DNA of 30,253 nt from CAYMJA01 sp964391095 (GTDB lineage Bacteria; Patescibacteriota; Minisyncoccia; Minisyncoccales; GWA2-38-27): assembly GCA_964391095.1 (NCBI GenBank), contig CAYMJA010000007.1, positions 1 through 30,253 of the forward strand, given 5' to 3'. The notes beneath the pieces are model-generated. The model was not told the DNA's origin and searched no databases. It was given only the letters and a program-made list of their open reading frames with translations. Positions 27,872 through 30,253 of this stretch are shown here, piece after piece (the stretch's first letter is position 1; every line of letters begins with the position of its first letter). The translations under genes and the position numbers were made by a program.

Positions 27872-29545
27872 ATGAAAAACAAACTTTCTAAAATCGAATC
27901 AGCAATCAAAAAATTAACAAAAAACAAATTAAAAAAGTTGGCTGATTTAGATGTGGTTAGAAGAAAAATTGCCAAGGAATTCAAAATTTCTACCCCCTCT
28001 AACGTTGAACTGTTAGAAGCATATCATAAATTGATTAAAAATGGAAGTATTAAGCCAAATAAAAATTTAGAAGTTTTCCTAAGAAAAAGAAAAATTCGTT
28101 CTCTTTCTGGAATAGTTAATGTTTCGGTCTTAACTTCACCCCGCCCCCAATGGGGGGCGGGGCAAGGCCTTTCCTGTCCGGGGAAATGTATTTACTGTCC
28201 TTCTCAAAAAGGAATTCCTAAAAGTTATTTAAAAAAAGAGCCGGCGGTTCAAAGGGCAATTTTAGCCAATTTTGACCCTTATTTGCAGGTCCAAACTAGA
28301 TTAAAATCATTAAAAAAAACCGGCCATCCGATTGACAAAATTGAACTAAGAATAATCGGCGGAACCTGGAGTTATTATCCCAAAAAATATCAAACCTGGT
28401 TTATTACCCGCTGTTTCGCGGCCTGCAACGCAAAGTTAACTAAAACCAAAGGTAAAACTGGGCAAAAAATTAAATCTTTACAAGAAACCCAGAAACTAAA
28501 TGAGAAGGCGAAACAGCGAATTATTGGGATTACCATAGAAACTCGCCCTGATTTTATTAATGAAAGAGAATTAAAAAGAATGAGGAAATTGGGAATAACC
28601 AGGGTTGAACTCGGCGTCCAAAGCATTTATGACAACATCTTGAAATTAAACAAAAGGGGCCACGGCATAAAAGCAACAATAAAAGCGACAAAATTGCTTA
28701 AAGATGCTGGTTTTAAGGTTTCTTATCAAATGATGCCAAATTTACCAGGGTCTAATTTCAAAAAAGATATTAAAATATTTGAAGAGCTTTTCTCAAATCC
28801 TGATTTTCAACCCGACCTCTTAAAAATCTATCCTTTAGCTTTGCTCAAAGAAGCGCCTTTATATAAATGGTACAAACAAGGAAGGTATAAACCCTATTCT
28901 AAGAAAAGATTAATTAAACTTTTGGCTGAAATAAAAAAGCAGATACCTTGCTACTGCAGGATTCAAAGAATAATTAGAGATATTCCCTCAGAAGATATTA
29001 TTGAGGGAGGGGTTAAAACTTCCAATTTAAGGGAAGTTGTCCAAAAAGAAATGAAAAAACAAGGATTAAAATGCAAGTGTATTAGATGCAGAGAGGTTAA
29101 AGAAAAATACAACCCAAAGGAAAAGCTTTACTTATTCCGCCAAGATTATAACGCCTCTGGCGGCAAAGAAATCTTTTTAAGTTACGAGAGTAAAAACCGA
29201 GAACAGCTTTATAGTCTATTACGTCTTCGCATTCCCTCTCAATATTACAAGAGCGGTTCCCCTGTTGTTTTTCCGGTCTTGAAAAATTCGGCAATTATTA
29301 GAGAAATTCACACTTATGGCCAACTCCAGTCTATAGGTAGGGATCAGATTCCTACTTTCACTTTCTCACCGCAGCATAAAGGACTTGGTAAAAAATTAAT
29401 GAAAAAAGCAGAAAAAATCACCGAAAGAGAATTCGGCTTAAATAAAATAGCGGTTATTGCCGGCATTGGGGCAAGGGACTATTTCAAAAAATTGGGATAC
29501 CTGTTAAAAGATACCTATCTAATAAAGATAACCAAAAAGAAATGA
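27872..29545 (+). CDS. elp3: Elp3: tRNA U34 carboxymethyl(aminomethyl)transferase
   Basis: Elp3 combines a radical-SAM domain and a GNAT acetyltransferase domain, and converts wobble U34 to cm5U with acetyl-CoA. The 4Fe-4S cysteines are C102, C106 and C109 (CPGKCIYC). The radical-SAM core continues with RIIGGTWS and IGITIETRPDFI, and the LGVQS and YQMMPNLPGS motifs. The cysteine-rich CKCIRCRE and the IRDIPSEDIIEGG segment fit Elp3. The C-terminal GNAT part has HKGLGKKLMKKAE (about 501) and GIGARDYFKKLGY. 557 aa, near normal. A 10-bp GC palindrome encodes an extra RPQWGAGQG just before the cluster motif. No Elp1/2/4-6 genes are seen; archaeal and some bacterial Elp3 work alone. Confidence 0.94.
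   Translation: MKNKLSKIESAIKKLTKNKLKKLADLDVVRRKIAKEFKISTPSNVELLEAYHKLIKNGSIKPNKNLEVFLRKRKIRSLSGIVNVSVLTSPRPQWGAGQGLSCPGKCIYCPSQKGIPKSYLKKEPAVQRAILANFDPYLQVQTRLKSLKKTGHPIDKIELRIIGGTWSYYPKKYQTWFITRCFAACNAKLTKTKGKTGQKIKSLQETQKLNEKAKQRIIGITIETRPDFINERELKRMRKLGITRVELGVQSIYDNILKLNKRGHGIKATIKATKLLKDAGFKVSYQMMPNLPGSNFKKDIKIFEELFSNPDFQPDLLKIYPLALLKEAPLYKWYKQGRYKPYSKKRLIKLLAEIKKQIPCYCRIQRIIRDIPSEDIIEGGVKTSNLREVVQKEMKKQGLKCKCIRCREVKEKYNPKEKLYLFRQDYNASGGKEIFLSYESKNREQLYSLLRLRIPSQYYKSGSPVVFPVLKNSAIIREIHTYGQLQSIGRDQIPTFTFSPQHKGLGKKLMKKAEKITEREFGLNKIAVIAGIGARDYFKKLGYLLKDTYLIKITKKK
28139..28162 (+). repeat. Perfect 10-bp GC palindrome inside elp3
   Basis: CCCCGCCCCC and its complement with a 4-nt loop interrupt AT-rich coding sequence just before the Fe-S cysteine motif. 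Encodes PRPQWGAG, extra to the family. Confidence 0.85.
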
Positions 29546-29588
29546 GAAAAATAACAAGGTTCTATAAGAAAAAATTTTTTAGAATTGG

Positions 29589-29621
29589 AAAATCGAGGCA
29601 TTTTTTATTTCCTCGATTTTT
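29589..29621. terminator. Terminator shared by elp3 and the DUF763 gene
   Basis: AAAATCGAGG and complement form a 10-bp stem around an A/T loop, with T-rich sequence downstream on the plus strand. The end of the DUF763 stop codon touches it. Confidence 0.8.
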
Positions 29622-30253
29622 CATTTAACAACTCTTTGATATAATCTTTTTTTAGCTTTATCTTTTTCTTGAATTGAAATTCTGCTTTTTTTAATTCCTT
29701 TTTCTAAGATATTAATAGTTATATCCATTTCTTCGGGCTTCGGGAAATATGGTGTTCCGTCTTTCCCTCCGTGGCTGAATGAATATCTCGCCGGGTCTTC
29801 ATAAGAAGGTTTACTCCCATAAATTAACTCAGCGACTAGAGATAAAGCTCTAATTGTTTTTGGGCCAACTCCCTTTATGGCCAATAATTCCTCAAAAGTT
29901 TCTGGCTTTAAGAAATGGGCTTGTTCAATTATTTTTTTTAATCTCTTTAAGTCAAATTTTTCTTGCACTACCGGATGCCAGTGAAATTCAACATTATTTA
30001 ATTCCATCTCAGCAAAACCATCTAATCTTTTCTGCCGTATCAATGTATCGGGCTTTTCCGAAACTAATTTAATATCTTTCAGAAGGGTTTTTGGTTCTTC
30101 TGTTACTAATTCTCTTGAAATTTCTTTATTCTCTCTACTTTTTCTGGCTGTTAAATTTAACGGTCTAACTTTGGTATCGGAAATAATGCCTGAATGGGGC
30201 TCTTCCACAAAATTTTTAATATTGGAAGATAACCAATGGTAACGCCGGGCTTT
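29621..30253 (-). CDS. DUF763 family protein, 5' part outside window
   Basis: The frame is open to the window edge (211 codons), and the coding continues upstream of the internal GTG at 30208: ARRYHWLSSNIKNFVEEPHSGI reads straight through it. So the gene is truncated by the window, not by a real start. This is the C-terminal half of DUF763, a family common in archaea and scattered in bacteria. Visible are the RRYHWLS motif, EEPHSGI, and a helix-hairpin-helix motif LLAIKGVGPKTIRALSLVAELIYG, then DPARYSFSHGGKDG. The helix-hairpin-helix suggests DNA binding; the reaction is unknown. Converges with elp3. Confidence 0.85.
   Translation of the reverse strand, partial: KARRYHWLSSNIKNFVEEPHSGIISDTKVRPLNLTARKSRENKEISRELVTEEPKTLLKDIKLVSEKPDTLIRQKRLDGFAEMELNNVEFHWHPVVQEKFDLKRLKKIIEQAHFLKPETFEELLAIKGVGPKTIRALSLVAELIYGSKPSYEDPARYSFSHGGKDGTPYFPKPEEMDITINILEKGIKKSRISIQEKDKAKKRLYQRVVK

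Noticed and set aside
30206..30208. GTG at 30208 as the start of the DUF763 gene
   Set aside because: Family sequence (ARRYHWLSSNIKNFV) continues upstream in frame to the window edge, so the real start lies outside.

Overview
The window looks like a chromosomal segment of a Candidate Phyla Radiation (Patescibacteria) bacterium, most likely of the Parcubacteria side. The reasons are low GC, tightly packed housekeeping genes without Shine-Dalgarno sequences, and a trimmed translation factor (IF-2 of 496 aa). DUF4446, VirB2-like small pilins, cysteine-rich surface proteins and orphan genes of CPR type are also present. UGA is used as a normal stop (the glycosyltransferase and DUF763 genes), so the Gracilibacteria/Absconditabacteria UGA=Gly code does not apply. 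The lineage is inference from gene content.

Layout. 1-2.5 kb: two divergent tRNA genes and recG. 2.5-6.1 kb (minus): a surface operon (cysteine-rich anchored protein, then a membrane glycosyltransferase), an arginine/tyrosine-repeat secreted orphan and tRNA-Glu. 6.2-7.4 kb: tsaD. 7.4-8.4 kb (minus): an orphan gene with a perfect promoter and a long, structured leader. 8.4-11.9 kb: a valS-prsW-hsp20 operon. 11.9-15.4 kb (minus): ftsH, tRNA-Ile(UAU), tRNA-Val, an rluA-type gene, rplS and tRNA-Leu packed end to end. 15.5-17.2 kb (minus): a zinc-ribbon orphan and a four-S1-domain protein. 17.3-22.1 kb: a degenerate MBL-fold protein, a small membrane protein, gyrA, a methyltransferase and two pilin-like proteins. 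22.2-23.3 kb: a tRNA array (Leu, Val, Phe, Gly, plus a Gly remnant) and a 3D-domain protein. 23.4-26.9 kb (minus): a secreted protein, tRNA-Leu and tRNA-Cys downstream of DUF4446-infB-rbfA. 26.9-30.25 kb: a tRNA-Ser remnant, tRNA-Ser(CGA), tRNA-Arg(CCG), a Trm9-like methyltransferase divergent from elp3, and the 3' part of a DUF763 gene that runs off the window.

The dominant theme is translation and tRNA: 14 tRNA genes, tRNA modification (TsaD, Elp3, Trm9-like), ValRS, IF-2, RbfA, L19, an S1-like protein and a pseudouridine synthase. Three signals stand out. (1) elp3 sits head to head with a Trm9/ALKBH8-type methyltransferase, so the two steps of eukaryote-style cm5U/mcm5U wobble modification are paired in one bacterial locus. 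(2) Conserved genes carry in-frame, non-family insertions made of perfect palindromes (tsaD, elp3, ftsH, rplS, valS) or of degenerate repeats with a strict 7-nt period (tsaD, valS, gyrA and an intergenic copy). These are reminiscent of Rickettsia palindromic elements. (3) Three unrelated orphan genes each have a textbook TTGACA-N17-TATAAT promoter, a strong ribosome-binding site and a private terminator, unlike the housekeeping genes around them. Several tRNAs also depart from consensus (C33, altered T-loops, UAU anticodon).
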